Positions 8,378-17,358 of a stretch of DNA of 64,000 nucleotides are shown here, piece after piece (position 1 is the first letter of the stretch; each line of letters starts with the position of its first letter). The notes beneath the pieces were generated by a model. It had not been told where the DNA came from, did not search any database, and saw nothing but the letters and a program-made list of their open reading frames with translations. Source of the stretch: DASSUW01 sp963811895. Lineage in GTDB: Bacteria > Actinomycetota > Thermoleophilia > Solirubrobacterales > Solirubrobacteraceae. A program made the position numbers and the translations under genes. The stretch spans positions 124,001 to 188,000 of the forward strand of contig CAWETE010000010.1 in the NCBI GenBank assembly GCA_963811895.1. The letters are read 5' to 3'.

Positions 8378-9124
8378 CTACGGCGCGAGGAGCGCCGCCG
8401 CGCTGCCGTCCGGCGGCGGGTCGTCCAGTCGTCCCGGTGACCGGCCCGGCTCGTTGGCGGCGGCAGCCCAGTCGACGACCGCCTTCGCGGGATCCTTGGG
8501 GTCCACGGCGACGGGGACCCCGGCGCCTGGCGCCGCGAGCCAGGCGGCGTAGAAGGGGATCTCGGTGTTGCCGGCCACGGCCTGGGCGCCATCGTCGAGT
8601 TGCAGCGCGACGTCGAAGTTCAGCGTCGGGCCCATGACGCCGTCGCGCCGGCTGAGGGCGGTGATCGTCGCGCGCCGCGGCGCCCACTTGTTGAGGCGGC
8701 GCTGCTCGCCCCAGTCGACGGCCTTGTCCGTCACGCCGTTCCCGGGCGGCTTGCGCCGGCGTTTCTGCCCGGGTTCGTCGGCCACGCCCCAGAGCGCGCA
8801 CATCGCCGGCCAGTCGAGCACCACCGCGTCGCCGTCGCTGTGACGCACGAGGACCTCGACGCCCAGGCGCAGACGCGCGAGCACGTGTGCCGGACCATGC
8901 ATGACCTGGACGCCCCCGGTGCGGGTTCCGCTCGCCGTCGGCACGGCGACCGCCACGAAGCGCGTCGCGGTCCCGTCGTCGAGCTTGCGCTCGATGCCGA
9001 CGATCGTCGCGCCCGCGACGGCGCCCTTCTCCAACGCGCTCTCGGCGCGCTTGAAGGCGGGGTCGACGAGCGTGGGACTGAGGATCTCGTTCCCGCTGCG
9101 GTTGAGCCAGCTGAGCAGACCCAT
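8378..9124 (-). CDS. Hypothetical protein with two related beta-rich modules
   Basis: This 248-aa protein is not assigned to a family. Two segments resemble each other: residues about 35-112 (GATIVGIERK to CALWG) and about 145-235 (PRRATITALSRR to VVDWAAAA). Each starts with an A-T-I beta strand and ends in a tryptophan-containing motif; the second contains GVPVAVDPKDPAKAVVDW. There is no signal peptide or membrane span, so it is probably cytosolic. It starts at ATG 9124. The duplication suggests a binding or scaffold role, but the function is unknown. Confidence 0.6.
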   Translation of the reverse strand: MGLLSWLNRSGNEILSPTLVDPAFKRAESALEKGAVAGATIVGIERKLDDGTATRFVAVAVPTASGTRTGGVQVMHGPAHVLARLRLGVEVLVRHSDGDAVVLDWPAMCALWGVADEPGQKRRRKPPGNGVTDKAVDWGEQRRLNKWAPRRATITALSRRDGVMGPTLNFDVALQLDDGAQAVAGNTEIPFYAAWLAAPGAGVPVAVDPKDPAKAVVDWAAAANEPGRSPGRLDDPPPDGSAAALLAP

Positions 9125-9143
9125 CGCGCGATGTTCTACTCGA

Positions 9144-9677
9144 TCACTTGTTGAGCGTGACGTTCAGGGTGTGGCGCACCGCGTCGGAGGAGCTCCGGGT
9201 GTGCGCCCGGACCGTGATCACACCGGTGAAGGCGACCCCGCCGGCGCGGACGGACGCGGCGGTGTTGGAGAACTTGAGCGGGTGCCCGCTGTTGAATTGG
9301 TTGTGCTCGCCCTTGGACGGACCCTCGGTGGAGCTGCGGTGGCCCACCCGGTTATCTCCGCAACTGTATTTCGGCGACGCCGAGACGCTCCACGGGACCG
9401 CCACCCCGACCCCGAGGTCCACCGACAGATCGCACCCATTCTGGTGCCAGCCCTGTTCGAGGTCGACCTTCATGTTCCACCGCTTCGTCGAATCACAGCC
9501 GGCGCCCGAGATCGGCCAGCCTGTGGCGCTGATCGTCGGATTCTTCAGCCTCATCTTCGTCCACCACAGCGAGTCGTCGCCGCCGTGGCCGGGGTCCGAC
9601 GCGCCGGCGACAGCGAGGGCGGCGGCGAGGCCGGCAACCACGCCGATCCTCCGGAATTTGCGTGTGGCGATGGGCAT
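9144..9677 (-). CDS. Secreted hypothetical protein
   Basis: This 177-aa protein has an N-terminal signal sequence (basic start MPIATRKFRRIG, then a hydrophobic alanine/valine run ending near AGASDPG). The mature part is rich in Ser, Asn, Gly and Trp and has four cysteines (GAGCDSTK, QNGCDLS, KYSCGDN), a beta-rich profile. I do not recognise a family. I chose the ATG at 9677 over an upstream start at 9710 because it sits immediately before the basic, hydrophobic signal region. It reads in the same direction as the unknown gene at 8378-9124, which lies 19 bp downstream. Confidence 0.6.
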   Translation of the reverse strand: MPIATRKFRRIGVVAGLAAALAVAGASDPGHGGDDSLWWTKMRLKNPTISATGWPISGAGCDSTKRWNMKVDLEQGWHQNGCDLSVDLGVGVAVPWSVSASPKYSCGDNRVGHRSSTEGPSKGEHNQFNSGHPLKFSNTAASVRAGGVAFTGVITVRAHTRSSSDAVRHTLNVTLNK

Positions 9678-9729
9678 GGCCGCGCGAGTACCCCGTTGCG
9701 GGCCAGTCAAAGCCCAACCGCGTGACGGC

Positions 9730-10023
9730 TCAGCCGGCGGCTTGAGCCACCGCCCACTCGCGCATGCGCGGCACGAGATCCGGCGAGGCCGCGCCGACCT
9801 CGACGATCGCGTCGGCGGGCACGTTCGCCTTCTTGGCGGCGGCCATGATGGCGTCGGGTGACGGCGCTTCGTATAGGCAGTAGGTATGGCGCTTGTCGGC
9901 GCTGAGGAACGAGAACACCCAGCGGACGCCCTCGTCGGCGTTGATCTCGTCGATCAGCCGGACGTCTTCGCTGGAGAGGTCGAGCTCCTCGGCGAACTCG
10001 CGCTCGATGACAAACAGGGGCAT
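9730..10023 (-). CDS. DUF4242-type small protein
   Basis: This 97-aa protein matches the DUF4242 family of small ferredoxin-like-fold proteins, some annotated as nickel-binding (SCO4226-like). The family look is in MPLFVIEREFAEEL at the start, WVFSFLSADKRHTYCLYEAP in the middle and VPADAIVEVGAASPDLVP near the end. It lies 20 bp after the large LuxR gene on the same strand and is probably cotranscribed. The biochemical role is not established. Confidence 0.75.
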   Translation of the reverse strand: MPLFVIEREFAEELDLSSEDVRLIDEINADEGVRWVFSFLSADKRHTYCLYEAPSPDAIMAAAKKANVPADAIVEVGAASPDLVPRMREWAVAQAAG

Positions 10024-10043
10024 GTACCGACGGTACCAGCGCC

Positions 10044-12875
10044 CTACGGCTGGGCCAACCCGTGCCGGTGCGCGTACGACGCCGCCTCGGTGCGGTTCGC
10101 GCAGCTCGTCTTGCGCAGGATGCTGCGGATGTGGTTGGCGGCCGTGTGCTCGCTGATGAACAGCGCGCTGCCGATCTCGCGGTTGCTCATGCCCTTGGCG
10201 ACAAGGCCGAGGATCTGGACCTCGCGGAACGACAGCCCGTCCGGCGGGCCCGCCACCGGGCGCGGCGCGCCGAGCGAGCGGATGCGGGCGAGCAGCGCCG
10301 GCATGCCGATCTGCTCCGCCAGCTGGTCGGCCTCGCCGAGCAGCTCCCCGGCGCGGTCGCGCCCGTCGCGGCCTCGCAACAGCAGCATGCGGCCGTGCTC
10401 GTACGCGGTGTGGGCGATCCAGGTGTGGGCGCCCAGCCGGCGGTTGAGCTCCATCGCCCGCTCGAAGTGCGACTCGGCGCGCTCCCACTCGCCGAGCGTC
10501 GCCGCCAGCATGCCGAGGTGCCGGTCGGCCGCCCCGTAGCAGGCGACCATGTGGCCGATCAGCGTGTTCGCTCCCTCGTACGGCGCGAGCTCGGGGTAGA
10601 GGAGCGCGGCCATCGCCTCGTCGCCGAGCGCCGCGGCTGCGTCGGTGAGGTAGGTCAGTGCGGCGAGCCAGAGCGACACGCGGTACTCGTCAAGCCCTTC
10701 CGAAGCGATGCGCGCCAGCTCGCGCCGCGCCTCGGCCTCCATCCCGAGCTCGGTGAGCAGCGACGCCGTCCCCGGGCGCCACGCGCCGCCGCGGCTGGCG
10801 AGCATCCGGACCAGCGGGGCCAGCTCGGCGAGCCGCCCCTGCTCGCGCCGGACGCTGAACATCTGGATTCCGTAGACGCCCGATGCGTCGCGGCCGGTGA
10901 GCAGCCGGCTCCACTCGTGCGACCGCTCGGCCATCGCCTCGGCATCGGCCAGGCGTCCTTCGCACAGCGCGATCGCCGAGCCCGAGTGCTCCGCGACGTG
11001 GAGGTGGAACGGCTGCGCCATCGTCTCGGCCATCTCGCGAGCCGATTCGAACTCGCGGCGTGCCGGCTCCATGGCGAACTGGGCGAGGAACGAGGAGACA
11101 CGCCAGTTCATCGCCTCGGTCCGCAACTCGTCGTCGCCGACCGCGAAGGCGATGTCGCGCGCCTCGGTGAGCATCGCGAGGATCTCCTGGTTCGAGCGCG
11201 TCCCACGGTCCCAGTAGCTCCCGACCAGCACGCGGGCGAGCCCGTGGCGGTCGCCGAGCCGCCGCGCCATCGTCACCGCGTCGTCGCGAACCCGGGCGCC
11301 GCGCTCGTGCCGGCCGCGGATCTCCAGCGAGCGCGCGAGGCCCCCGAGCACGCCGACGCGAAGCTGCGACGGCTCGTCGCCGAGCGCGACGGCCGCCCGC
11401 TCGAGCAGCCCGACGGAGAGCTGGTCGGCGATCCCCGGCCGCCAGCACGCCTCCTCGTAACCGATCGCCGCCAGCGCGAGCAGCTCGGCGTCGCCGAGGC
11501 CATCGGCGATCTCGGCCGCCTCGGCGAACGCCGATTGCGCCTCGAGCGCGCGGCCGGCCCGGTGGCGGGCGGCTCCGAGCTCGAGCAGGAGCCTGACGCG
11601 CTCCGCCGGCTGCGTGACGCCGAGCTCGAGCGCGACGCCGAGCTGCTCCGCGGCGCCGTCGAAGTCGAGGCCCTCGCTCGCAGCCCGCGCGGCGCGCACG
11701 TTGTACTCGACGGCGCGTTCCACGCCGCCGAACGGGGCGGCCGCCGCGAAGTGATGCGCGAGGTCGGCGACGGAGCGCGCGCCCGAACGCTCGAGCGCCT
11801 CGCCGACGCGCAGGTGGAGCTCCGCGCGCCGGACCGCCGACAACCCGTCGTAGAGCGAGCGGCGCACGAGCTCGTGCGTGAACCGGTAGGCCAGCCCGCG
11901 CGACGGGATCTCCTCGATCATGCCGCTCGAGACCGCCTCCTCCAGCGCCGGCAGCAGATCGGCATCGGCCACATCGCGCAGCACCTCGAGATCGAACTCG
12001 GAGCCCGCCGTGGCCGCCAGCTCGAGCAGGTCGGCGGTGGTCGGCCGCAAGCGGGCCAGCCGGCGCGCGACCACCTCGCGCACGCTCTCCGGCGGCGCGA
12101 GCTCCTCGAGCGGGCGGGTGAGCCGGACGCAACCGCCCCAGATCTCGACGCCTCCGCCGTCGACCAGGCTGCGCCACAGCTCGCACACGAGGAACGGGTT
12201 GCCGCCGGTCATGTCGGCGATCTCAGGTGCCAGCTCGGGCACGGGCTCCTCGCCCGCCACGCGGCGCACGAACTCGGTCACGTCGTCGCCGGACAGGCCG
12301 TCGAGGCGCAGACGCACGACGTCGTCGGAACGGCGCAGGTCCGCGAGCATCTCCGACAGCGCGTCCGGCATGTCGGTCTCCGTCTCGCGGAAGGTCGCGA
12401 CCAGCAGCAGCCGGGCGCGTCCGCCCGCGCGGGCCAGGTGCCGCAGCAGCCCCAGCGTGGGGGCGTCGGCCCAGTGCGCGTCCTCGAGCACGAGCACCAC
12501 GGGCCGCTCGAGGCCGGTGCGCTCCAGCAGGTCGGCCACCGCGGTGTGCAGGCGATGGCGCTCGGTGTCGGGGTCGGTGGCCGCCCCGGTGCCGGCGCGC
12601 AGCTCGCCGAGCGCCTCCACGAACGGGCCGTAGGGCGGGTGGACGACGGCGTCGCACGCCCCGTAGAGGACGTTCGCGCCGCTCTCGGCGGCCTCGCCGG
12701 CGAACTCGCGCACCAGCCGGCTCTTCCCCGATCCCGCCTCGCCGCCGACGAGCGCGATCCGGCGGCCCTCGCCCGGCGCCCACGGGACGAGCGAACGCAG
12801 CGTGACCAGCTCGCTCTCGCGCCCCACGAAGGGGAACCCCGAGCTGAGGCTCAGCGGGCCGGGCAGCGTGCTCAT
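10044..12875 (-). CDS. Large ATP-binding LuxR-family regulator (LAL/MalT-like)
   Basis: This 943-aa protein is a STAND-type ATPase regulator. Residues about 20-250 form the nucleotide-binding domain with Walker A GGEAGSGKSRLV (about 44-55) and a Walker B-like VVLVLEDAHWAD. A long helical TPR-like region follows (about 350-830). The C-terminus is a LuxR DNA-binding helix-turn-helix (LSFREVQILGLVAKGMSNRE, then FISEHTAANHIRSILRKT). The length is typical of LAL regulators. It is divergent from the FAD oxidoreductase gene at 12982 and may control it. A palindrome TCAGATCTGA lies at 12878-12887, just upstream of its start. Confidence 0.92.
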   Translation of the reverse strand: MSTLPGPLSLSSGFPFVGRESELVTLRSLVPWAPGEGRRIALVGGEAGSGKSRLVREFAGEAAESGANVLYGACDAVVHPPYGPFVEALGELRAGTGAATDPDTERHRLHTAVADLLERTGLERPVVLVLEDAHWADAPTLGLLRHLARAGGRARLLLVATFRETETDMPDALSEMLADLRRSDDVVRLRLDGLSGDDVTEFVRRVAGEEPVPELAPEIADMTGGNPFLVCELWRSLVDGGGVEIWGGCVRLTRPLEELAPPESVREVVARRLARLRPTTADLLELAATAGSEFDLEVLRDVADADLLPALEEAVSSGMIEEIPSRGLAYRFTHELVRRSLYDGLSAVRRAELHLRVGEALERSGARSVADLAHHFAAAAPFGGVERAVEYNVRAARAASEGLDFDGAAEQLGVALELGVTQPAERVRLLLELGAARHRAGRALEAQSAFAEAAEIADGLGDAELLALAAIGYEEACWRPGIADQLSVGLLERAAVALGDEPSQLRVGVLGGLARSLEIRGRHERGARVRDDAVTMARRLGDRHGLARVLVGSYWDRGTRSNQEILAMLTEARDIAFAVGDDELRTEAMNWRVSSFLAQFAMEPARREFESAREMAETMAQPFHLHVAEHSGSAIALCEGRLADAEAMAERSHEWSRLLTGRDASGVYGIQMFSVRREQGRLAELAPLVRMLASRGGAWRPGTASLLTELGMEAEARRELARIASEGLDEYRVSLWLAALTYLTDAAAALGDEAMAALLYPELAPYEGANTLIGHMVACYGAADRHLGMLAATLGEWERAESHFERAMELNRRLGAHTWIAHTAYEHGRMLLLRGRDGRDRAGELLGEADQLAEQIGMPALLARIRSLGAPRPVAGPPDGLSFREVQILGLVAKGMSNREIGSALFISEHTAANHIRSILRKTSCANRTEAASYAHRHGLAQP

Positions 12876-12969
12876 AGTCAGATCTGATCATTGCCGCCGC
12901 CTCGAGGCAAGTCGGACGCCGCCGGAAAGTCGGTCAAGGCGCGTCATGACACGGCCCACGGCCCGGCCA

Positions 12970-12981
12970 TAGCGTCGCGGC
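12970..12981 (+). promoter_or_regulatory. Leaderless-type -10 element of the first BBE gene
   Basis: TAGCGT (12970-12975) is followed by exactly six bases and the ATG at 12982. The same arrangement, TAGCTT plus six bases plus ATG, precedes the paralogous gene at 17359, so the two genes share a nearly identical 18-bp start region. This spacing implies that transcription begins at or next to the start codon. Confidence 0.55.
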
Positions 12982-14364
12982 ATGACCACTCTCATCAACG
13001 CTCGCGAGGAGCTGGCCGGGTTCGGCGGCCGTCTGATCCAGCCGGGCGACGGCGACTACGACGACGCGCGGGCCGTCTACAACGCGATGATCGACCGCCA
13101 TCCCGCGCTGATCGCGTGCTGCGCCGACGCCGCGGACGTCGCGCAGGTGATCGCCTTCGCCCGCGAGCGGGATCTGCTGATCGCCGTACGCGGCGGCGGA
13201 CACAACGGCGCGGGCCTCGGCACGTGCGACGACGGCGTCGTGATCGACCTCTCCGCCCTGAACTCGATCGAGGTCGACCCGCAGGCGCGGACCGTGCGCG
13301 TCGGCGGCGGCTGCACGCTGGGCGAGCTCGATCGCGCGACCCACGAGCACGGGCTCGCCGTGCCGAGCGGCATCATCTCCACCACGGGCGTCGGCGGCCT
13401 CACGCTCGGCGGCGGCCTCGGGCACCTCACGCGCAAGTACGGCCTCAGCATCGACAACCTGCTCGGGGCCGAGGTCGTGCTCGCGGACGGCCGTCAGGTG
13501 ACGGCGAGCGCCGACGAGAACCCCGACCTCTTCTGGGCGCTGCGCGGCGGCGGCGGCAACTTCGGCGTCGTCACCTCGTTCCTGTTCCGGGCGCACGAGG
13601 TGCACACCGTGTTCGCCGGGCCGACCTTCTGGCCGGTCGAGCAGAGCGTCGAGGTCCTGTCCGCCTACCGCGACTTCATCTCCGACGCACCGCGCGAGCT
13701 CAACGGCTTCTTCTGCTACCACACGGTTCCGCCGGCGCCGCCGTTCCCCGAGCACGTCCACCTGCGCGAGGTGTGCGGCGTCGTCTGGTGCCACCTCGGC
13801 AGCGAGGAGCAGGCCGTCAAGGACATGGCGCCGCTGATGGACTCGCTGCCCGAGCCGATCCTGCACGGCCCGCACTACGTCCCGTTCCCCGGGCTCCAGG
13901 GCGTGTTCGACCCGCTCTACCCCAAGGGCGAGCAGTGGTACTGGCGCGCCGACTTCGTCAACGAGATCCCCGACGAGGCCGTCGAGCTGCATCACCGCTT
14001 CGGCAGCGCGATGCCGTCGGGCAGCTCGCTCATGCACATGTACCCGATCGACGGCGCGGCCCAGGACGTGGGCGAGTCCGACACCGCGTGGGCGTATCGC
14101 GACGCGCGCTGGGCCAACGTCTACGCGGGGGTCGACCCCGACCCGGCGAACGTCGACGCCATCCGCCGCTGGAGCGTCGACTACCAGGAGGCGCTGCACC
14201 CGCACTCGGCCGGCGGCGCCTACGTGAACATGATGATGGACGAGGGCCGGGAGCGCGTCCGGTCCAGCTACCGCGGCAACTACGACCTCCTCGCGCGCGT
14301 CAAGGCCGCGTACGACCCGGACAACGCCTTCCGCGTCAACCAGAACGTCCAACCCGCCACTTAG
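12982..14364 (+). CDS. FAD-linked oxidoreductase, berberine-bridge-enzyme family
   Basis: This 460-aa flavoprotein oxidises an unknown substrate, usually an alcohol or carbohydrate in this family. The PP-loop FAD domain includes RGGGHNGAGLGTCDDG, whose His is the usual 8-alpha FAD attachment residue, and ISTTGVGGLTLGGGLGHLTR. The second attachment residue (Cys in bicovalent members) is not present in PSGIISTTG, so a single covalent link is expected. The C-terminal BBE segment NYDLLARVKAAYDPDNAFRV closes the active site. There is no signal peptide. A haloperoxidase-like gene follows 4 bp later. Confidence 0.88.
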   Translation: MTTLINAREELAGFGGRLIQPGDGDYDDARAVYNAMIDRHPALIACCADAADVAQVIAFARERDLLIAVRGGGHNGAGLGTCDDGVVIDLSALNSIEVDPQARTVRVGGGCTLGELDRATHEHGLAVPSGIISTTGVGGLTLGGGLGHLTRKYGLSIDNLLGAEVVLADGRQVTASADENPDLFWALRGGGGNFGVVTSFLFRAHEVHTVFAGPTFWPVEQSVEVLSAYRDFISDAPRELNGFFCYHTVPPAPPFPEHVHLREVCGVVWCHLGSEEQAVKDMAPLMDSLPEPILHGPHYVPFPGLQGVFDPLYPKGEQWYWRADFVNEIPDEAVELHHRFGSAMPSGSSLMHMYPIDGAAQDVGESDTAWAYRDARWANVYAGVDPDPANVDAIRRWSVDYQEALHPHSAGGAYVNMMMDEGRERVRSSYRGNYDLLARVKAAYDPDNAFRVNQNVQPAT

Positions 14365-14368
14365 GAGC

Positions 14369-15625
14369 ATGATGCTCGAGCTCCGCTCGCGCAGCCTCGG
14401 GCTGTGCCTGGCGGCGGCTGCGCTGATCGCGCTGACCGCCTCCGCGTCCGCCCGCGCGGACACCGTCACCGACTGGAACGCCAACGCCGTCAACGCGCTC
14501 GTGACCACGGCCGGCCAGTCGCCGACCGTCTCCACGGTCCACCTGGCCATGGTCCACGGCGCCGTCTACGACGCCGTGAACTCGATCGACGAGCGCTACG
14601 AGCCCTACCTCGTCGAGGTGCGGGCGCGCGAGTGGTACTCGAAGGACGCCGCGGCGGCCGCCGCCGCGTACCGCGTCCTGCTCGGCATCGTCCCCACCCA
14701 GGAGGCGGCCCTGACGTCGCTGTACAACGCCTCGCTCGCCGCCATCCCGGCCGGCGGCGCGAAGGACGGCGGCATCCGCGTCGGCGAGGTCGCCGCGGCG
14801 GCCATGCTGGCCGATCGCAAGAACGACGGCCGCTTCGGCGCCTACCGCTTCCCGGCTCCCGCCACGTCGACCGACCCGTGGCCCGTCGGGCAGTGGCGGC
14901 CCGTGCTGCCGGCCTTCGCCAACGACCCTGCGGCGTGGATCAAGGACGTCCGGCCGTTCCTCATCCGCGAGCCGGTCCGCGGTCCCGCCCCGTACCCGCT
15001 CACGAGCAAGCGCTACGCGCGTGAGTTCGACGAGGTCAAGACCATCGGCTCGCTCACCTCCACGACGCGCACCGCCGACCAGACGGACCAGGCGCGCTTC
15101 TGGGCGGAAGGCCCGCAGGGGTGGACCCGCACCGCCCGTCAGCTCGCGATCGACCGTGGCCTGCGCACCATCGAGAGCGCGCGCATGTTCGCGATGCAGT
15201 ACATGACGGGCGCGGACGCGCTGATCAGCGTCTGGAACGGCAAGGCGCACTACCTGTTCTGGCGTCCGATCACCGCGATCCGCGAGGCCGGCCGGGACGA
15301 CAACCCGGCGACCGAGGCGGACACCGGGTGGCTGCCGCTGATCAACACACCGGCCTATCCCGACCAGCCGTCCGGCCTGTCGGGCGTGAGCGCCGCGATG
15401 GCCGAGGCGCTCGAGGAGGTCTTCGGCCACCGCGTGCGGTTCAGCATCACGAGCCTCAGCTCGAACACGACACGGAGCTATCGCAGCTTCGACGAGGCGG
15501 TCGACGAGGTGGTCGACGCCCGCGTCTACTCCGGCATCCACTTCCGGAAGTCCGACGTCGACGCCGCGGAGATGGGGCACGACATCGCCCGCGACAGCCT
15601 CGAGCGGTACTTCGAGCGAGACTGA
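14369..15625 (+). CDS. Exported vanadium-haloperoxidase/PAP2-like protein
   Basis: This 418-aa protein begins with a signal peptide (LGLCLAAAALIALTASASARA) and matches secreted vanadium-dependent haloperoxidase-like proteins. Recognisable parts are VHLAMVHGAVYDAVNSID, HYLFWRPITAIREAG (the Arg-Pro of the vanadate/phosphate site), YPDQPSGLSGVSAAMAEAL, and YSGIHFRKSDVDAAEMGHDI, which supplies the late Arg and His. In most active enzymes the middle motif reads PSGH; here it is PSGL, so the usual acid-base His is missing. An ATG at 14372 gives slightly better spacing to AGGAG. It probably forms an operon with the FAD oxidoreductase. Confidence 0.8.
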   Translation: MMLELRSRSLGLCLAAAALIALTASASARADTVTDWNANAVNALVTTAGQSPTVSTVHLAMVHGAVYDAVNSIDERYEPYLVEVRAREWYSKDAAAAAAAYRVLLGIVPTQEAALTSLYNASLAAIPAGGAKDGGIRVGEVAAAAMLADRKNDGRFGAYRFPAPATSTDPWPVGQWRPVLPAFANDPAAWIKDVRPFLIREPVRGPAPYPLTSKRYAREFDEVKTIGSLTSTTRTADQTDQARFWAEGPQGWTRTARQLAIDRGLRTIESARMFAMQYMTGADALISVWNGKAHYLFWRPITAIREAGRDDNPATEADTGWLPLINTPAYPDQPSGLSGVSAAMAEALEEVFGHRVRFSITSLSSNTTRSYRSFDEAVDEVVDARVYSGIHFRKSDVDAAEMGHDIARDSLERYFERD

Positions 15626-15640
15626 TCCTCCCCCCGGCCC

Positions 15641-15676
15641 GGTCATGCCCGTGCGAGGATTCGCACGGGCATGACC
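15641..15676 (+). promoter_or_regulatory. Perfect 16-bp hairpin covering a start codon
   Basis: GGTCATGCCCGTGCGA (15641-15656) and TCGCACGGGCATGACC (15661-15676) are exact reverse complements separated by GGAT. The ATG at 15671 lies in the 3' arm, and the only purine-rich candidate ribosome site (GAGGA, 15655-15659) lies across the loop. As RNA it would hide the start codon; as DNA it is a 36-bp operator-like palindrome. It could also terminate the upstream operon. Confidence 0.7.
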
Positions 15677-17281
15677 ACGGACACGCTCGCCTCCGCGCAC
15701 GAAGCGCTGCGCACCGGCGCCTGGGACGAGGCGCGCGTGCGGTTCGCCGCGGCGATCGAGGCCGCGCCGTCCGGCGAGGCATACGAGGGCCTGGGCTGGG
15801 CGGGCTACTGGCTGTCGGACGAGAGCCTCACGCTCGACGCGCGCGAGCACGCGTACCGCGCGTACCGCGCCGAGGGCGATCCCCGCGGCGCCGGTCGGGT
15901 GACGGCCTGGCTGGCGTCCGACCACCTCGAGTTCCGCGGCGACCACGCGGTCGCGCGCGGCTGGCTGGAGCGCAGCCACCGGCTGCTCGACGAGGTCGCC
16001 CCCGAGGGCGAGGAGCACGGCTGGCTCGCGCTGCACGAGGGCTCCTATGCGATGAACGTCGACGCCGACCTCGACCGGGCGGCGCTGCTGGCCGAGCGCG
16101 CCGCCGCTCTCGGGCGCACGGTCGGCCTGCCCGACCTCGAGGCGGTAGGGCTATCGCTGGAGGGCATCACCCACGTGCGGAGCGGCCGCATCGAGGCCGG
16201 CATGCGGCTGCTCGACGAGGCGTCGGTGATCGCGCGCGGCGAGGACCTGCGGCTGCCGATCTCCAGGGGCTGGGCGCTCTGCTACCTGATCTCGGCCTGC
16301 GAGGGCGTCGGCGACTTCCCGCGCGCGACGCAGTGGTGCGAGGCGGTGCGGACGCATGCGGACGACTGGGGCGTGCGCCAGCTCGTCGGCATCTGCCGCA
16401 GCGCCTACGGGAACGTCCTGGCCACCAACGGCGACTGGGTCACGGCGGAGCTCGAGCTCACCGGGGCGGTCGGCGACCTGCGGCGCTCGCGGCCGGCCAT
16501 GACCTCGGGCGCGCTCGCCCGGCTCGGCGAGCTGCGCGCCCGCCAGGGCCGGACCGACGAGGCGCGCGAGCTGTTCACGCAGGCCGGGACACACCAGCGC
16601 GCGATCGTCGGGCTCGGCGCGATCGCGCTGGAGGCCGGAGACGCCGCGGCGGCGGCCGATGCCGCCGAGCGCGCGCTGCGGCGGGCGCCGGCCGGCGCCC
16701 GGCTCGACCACCTGCCCGCGCTCGAGCTGCTCGTACGCGCCCGCGCGTCGCTGGGCGAGTATGACGAGGCGGCCGACGCGCTCGCCGAGCTCGATCGCAT
16801 CGCGGCCGAGGTCGGCACGCCGTACGTGCTCGGCCGGGCGCGGCGCGCGGCAGGCGCGCTGGCCGCGGCGCGCGGCGTCCACGAGCAGGCGCGGCGCGCG
16901 TTCGAGGACGCCGTCGACCTGCTGGCCGAGTCGGCCGCCGCCTACGAGGAGGCGCTGGCCCGGCTCGAGCTGGCCGGCGCGCTGGCGGCGCTCGGCCGGG
17001 ACCCGGCCGCCGCCGCCGAGGAGGAGGCGGGGCGGGCGGCGCTCGAGCGGCTCGGCGTGCGCGTGCCGACGGCCGAGCGGCGTGCATTGAACGAGCTCAC
17101 CCCGCGCGAGCTCGAGATCCTGCGGCTCGTCGCTCAGGGCCTCAACGACGCCGAGATCGCCGAGCGGCTGGTCCTGAGCCAGCACACCGTGCACCGCCAC
17201 GTGGCGAACGTGCGCACCAAGCTGCGGCTGCCCTCGCGCACCGCCGCCGTCGCCTACGCGGCGCGCGCCGGCCTGCTCTGA
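15671..17281 (+). CDS. TPR-repeat LuxR-family transcriptional regulator
   Basis: This 536-aa protein has no ATPase domain. Residues about 1-460 are helical repeats of the tetratricopeptide type with alternating Ala/Leu/Arg/Glu. The C-terminus carries the LuxR helix-turn-helix (NELTPRELEILRLVAQGLND, then LVLSQHTVHRHVANVRTKLR). It looks like the sensory and DNA-binding part of a LAL regulator without its NTPase. It sits between two paralogous FAD oxidoreductase genes and may regulate them. Its start codon lies in a strong hairpin, suggesting translational or autoregulatory control. Confidence 0.85.
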   Translation: MTTDTLASAHEALRTGAWDEARVRFAAAIEAAPSGEAYEGLGWAGYWLSDESLTLDAREHAYRAYRAEGDPRGAGRVTAWLASDHLEFRGDHAVARGWLERSHRLLDEVAPEGEEHGWLALHEGSYAMNVDADLDRAALLAERAAALGRTVGLPDLEAVGLSLEGITHVRSGRIEAGMRLLDEASVIARGEDLRLPISRGWALCYLISACEGVGDFPRATQWCEAVRTHADDWGVRQLVGICRSAYGNVLATNGDWVTAELELTGAVGDLRRSRPAMTSGALARLGELRARQGRTDEARELFTQAGTHQRAIVGLGAIALEAGDAAAAADAAERALRRAPAGARLDHLPALELLVRARASLGEYDEAADALAELDRIAAEVGTPYVLGRARRAAGALAAARGVHEQARRAFEDAVDLLAESAAAYEEALARLELAGALAALGRDPAAAAEEEAGRAALERLGVRVPTAERRALNELTPRELEILRLVAQGLNDAEIAERLVLSQHTVHRHVANVRTKLRLPSRTAAVAYAARAGLL

Positions 17282-17346
17282 CTGGCCGTTTCCGGCCAGA
17301 CGCGCGGATGGCCGCAAACGGCGAAGTCGCGGCGCGCGGCGGCCCG

Positions 17347-17358
17347 TAGCTTCGCCGC
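17347..17358 (+). promoter_or_regulatory. Leaderless-type -10 element of the second BBE gene
   Basis: TAGCTT (17347-17352) plus six bases (CGCCGC) precede the ATG at 17359. The segment TAGCTTCGCCGCATGA differs from the first BBE gene's TAGCGTCGCGGCATGA at only two positions, indicating common ancestry or a shared promoter type. Confidence 0.55.

Noticed and set aside
8173..8592. Possible integrase-like fragment on the minus strand
   Set aside because: A short stretch looked vaguely like a recombinase N-terminus, but there is no catalytic motif, the frame overlaps a better gene and composition is shadow-like.
10062..12887. 941-residue plus-strand open frame opposite the large LuxR gene
   Set aside because: Arg/Ala/His-rich mirror frame; the opposite strand has clear Walker A and LuxR motifs.
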